DNA of 7,239 bases from Candidatus Desantisbacteria bacterium CG2_30_40_21 (GTDB lineage: Bacteria > UBA9089 > CG2-30-40-21), in the NCBI GenBank assembly GCA_001873945.1, contig MNYI01000135.1, forward strand, positions 1-7,239, written 5' to 3'. Shown here one piece after another: positions 5,927 through 7,239 of the stretch (position 1 is its first letter; each line of letters opens with the position of its first letter). The notes beneath the pieces were generated by a model. That model was not told the DNA's origin. It did no database searches and was given only the letters and a program-made list of their open reading frames with translations. The position numbers and the translations under genes were made by a program.

Positions 5927-7021
5927 GTGGCAAAAATGGTTGCTGTCGCCATGAGTGGTGGGGTTGACTCATCTGTAGCTGCCTATTTACTGAAAGAAGC
6001 AGGTTATGAGGTTACAGGTATCACTATGGATCTGCTTGAATTAAGTTGTCAGATTGAGAAACCAGACACATGCTGTTCCTTGCAGGCTTTTGCAGATGCC
6101 CGGGCAGTGGCAGATAAGCTGGGCATTAAACATTTCGTTGTTGATTGTAAGCAAGAGTTTACACAAAGGATAATTAATCCCTTTGTGGATGAATATCTGA
6201 AGGGATATACTCCAAATCCATGCGTTGCTTGTAATTCCATGATAAAATTTGGATTGCTGCTTGACAAAGCAAGGCAATTAGGGGCAAGGTATCTAGCTAC
6301 CGGACATTATGCGAGGATAGAGCAAAGAGATGCACGATTCGTGATTAGAAAAGGGATTGACCAAACCAAGGATCAATCCTACTTTCTCTGTCGGCTTACT
6401 CAAGAACAGCTATCTTCGACAATCATGCCCCTGGGTAATTATCAAAAGACAGATGTGCGAAAAATAGCAACAAGGCTTGACCTCAAAACAGCAGATAAAC
6501 CAGAGTCTCAGGAAATATGCTTTATTCCTCAAAACAACTATCAGGAATTTATCAGACAAAGGGCTTCAAACAGGCTTATTCCAGGAAATATCATGGACAA
6601 AGAAGGAAATATTATTGGCAAACATCAAGGAATTGCCTTTTACACCATAGGCCAGAGGCGAGGGCTAAGGATTGCAGCAAACAAGCCAATTTATGTCATG
6701 CACATTGACCCGAATAAGAATACTATTATTGTTGGGGATAAGGCTGATCTTTACTGCAGAAGGCTAACAGCTAAGGAGATGAACTGGGTAGCAATTCCAG
6801 AACTTACAGAAAAAATAGAGATAATGGCAAGGATCAGGTATTTGCATAAAGAGACCAAAGCTGTTGTTTCACCCTTAAAGGATGGTCAGGTAAGTGTAGA
6901 GTTTTATGAGCCTCAACAAGCAATAACACCGGGACAATCTGTAGTTTTTTACAGGGATGATATAGTTGTTGGTGGTGGGATAATCACGCATACTCCAAGC
7001 AAGTGCAACAATCGATTATAG
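5927..7021 (+). CDS. mnmA: tRNA-specific 2-thiouridylase
   Basis: MnmA adenylates U34 of the Glu, Gln and Lys tRNAs and replaces O2 with sulfur, making s2U34 at the wobble position. The 364-aa protein is full length. It has the PP-loop SGGVDSS (10-16), the nucleophile motif NPCVACNSMIKFG (Cys102, with Cys99 forming CxxC), ATGHYARI, KDQSYFLCRL, and the second catalytic cysteine in SQEICFIP (Cys198). It then has the YTIGQRRGL linker and a C-terminal beta-barrel (about 255-355). GTG 5927 is chosen because GAGGTG (5916-5921) sits five bases upstream; ATG 5936 would trim three residues. It is separated from larE by the foldback element but was once only 2 nt away. An extra CC at 49-50 is common in bacterial MnmA. 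Confidence 0.96.
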   Translation: MAKMVAVAMSGGVDSSVAAYLLKEAGYEVTGITMDLLELSCQIEKPDTCCSLQAFADARAVADKLGIKHFVVDCKQEFTQRIINPFVDEYLKGYTPNPCVACNSMIKFGLLLDKARQLGARYLATGHYARIEQRDARFVIRKGIDQTKDQSYFLCRLTQEQLSSTIMPLGNYQKTDVRKIATRLDLKTADKPESQEICFIPQNNYQEFIRQRASNRLIPGNIMDKEGNIIGKHQGIAFYTIGQRRGLRIAANKPIYVMHIDPNKNTIIVGDKADLYCRRLTAKEMNWVAIPELTEKIEIMARIRYLHKETKAVVSPLKDGQVSVEFYEPQQAITPGQSVVFYRDDIVVGGGIITHTPSKCNNRL

Positions 7022-7180
7022 AAAAACTTCTCTGAATATTCGATATAACAAAATCAACCGTACACTATCCCATAGAATTGCCCATAAGAGGACATAGAAA
7101 GGGCAAGAGAGCCTCTATTTTTATTCTATGATGGTAGGGATGCTCTATTTTTGAGGACAATGAGAGAGGATTTTCTTTAG
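7022..7180. other. Intergenic stretch after mnmA, no gene seen
   Basis: No credible reading frame is present. It contains a direct repeat CTCTATTTTT (7113-7122 and 7143-7152, 30 bp apart) and weak dyads: TTGCCC/GGGCAA around 7078-7106, and CATAGAA (7093-7099) with TTCTATG (7124-7130). None has the GC-rich stem plus T-tract of a clear terminator, so where mnmA transcription ends is uncertain; the hairpin at 7181-7207 is the best candidate. Confidence 0.4.
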
Positions 7181-7207
7181 AAAAACCGGGGACAGCGCCC
7201 GTTTTTT
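7181..7207. terminator. Bidirectional terminator-like hairpin next to a transposase end
   Basis: AAAAACCGGG (7181-7190) pairs with CCCGTTTTTT (7198-7207) with one mismatch, around a GACAGCG loop. With an A-tract on one side and a T-tract on the other, it could stop transcription from both the mnmA side and the minus-strand gene whose stop codon it overlaps. GGGGACAGCGCCCG-type palindromes are also known to me as repeats lying beside IS200/REP-associated transposase genes, so it may be a transposon end as well. That link is from memory of the pattern, not from a search. Confidence 0.5.
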
Positions 7208-7239
7208 ACTGTTTTCGAGGTCTTCCTATAGCTTTTGGC
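7206..7239 (-). CDS. C-terminus of a minus-strand gene, probably a transposase (partial)
   Basis: Read on the minus strand from the window edge, ten codons give PKAIGRPRKQ and then TAA (7208-7206). The gene continues beyond 7239. A basic tail ending in GRPRK, followed at once by a palindromic A/T-flanked hairpin, is a common arrangement for IS200-like or REP-associated tyrosine (Y1) transposases. Ten codons cannot establish a family, and a DNA-binding protein with an AT-hook-like tail is the alternative. The gene converges on mnmA. Confidence 0.4.
   Translation of the reverse strand, partial: PKAIGRPRKQ

Noticed and set aside
7093..7130. CATAGAA/TTCTATG dyad as an mnmA terminator
   Set aside because: The stem is AT-rich, the loop is 24 nt and no T-tract follows the second arm.

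Overview
This AT-rich window from a bacterial chromosome has all its complete genes on the + strand. They form two functional blocks, with a small toxin-antitoxin pair between them and repeat-type mobile DNA around and inside them. The organism cannot be named from this sequence alone. Ferrous-iron uptake, a [4Fe-4S]-type LarE candidate, a PIN/AbrB cassette and degenerate 'CCACGGAGACACGGAG'-type intergenic repeats fit an anaerobic or microaerophilic environmental lineage. That is inference, not a taxonomic call.

Layout. Positions 29-221 hold a foldback element with short terminal inverted repeats. Inside it are two arrays of an 8-bp unit in opposite orientation. A Fur-box-like site (231-249) follows, then feoA (269-673, with an unusual N-terminal extension) and feoB (741-2450, a compact FeoB of 569 aa). 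Next come an AbrB-type antitoxin (2571-2816) and an overlapping PIN-domain toxin (2773-3237). The second block is a sulfur operon: cysE (3277-3939), cysK (4001-4924), larE (4929-5717) and mnmA (5927-7021). A second copy of the foldback family (5714-5911) sits exactly between larE and mnmA. The right edge (7181-7239) shows a hairpin and the last ten codons of a minus-strand gene, probably a transposase.

How the genes work together. FeoA and FeoB would bring in Fe(II). CysE and CysK make cysteine from serine, acetyl-CoA and sulfide. LarE and MnmA are two related PP-loop ATPases that adenylate a substrate and move sulfur: LarE onto a small-molecule cofactor, MnmA onto U34 of tRNA. Cysteine synthesis next to two sulfur transferases suggests one sulfur assimilation and trafficking operon, although no cysteine desulfurase lies in the window.

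The most interesting observation is the element at the larE/mnmA junction. It is flanked by a perfect 13-bp direct repeat (GAATGAGGTGTAA) and has 11-bp terminal inverted repeats. Removing one repeat copy and the element rebuilds a tight junction in which larE stops 2 nt before the mnmA GTG start. The duplicated bases carry both the larE stop region and the mnmA ribosome binding site, so the insertion left both genes intact.
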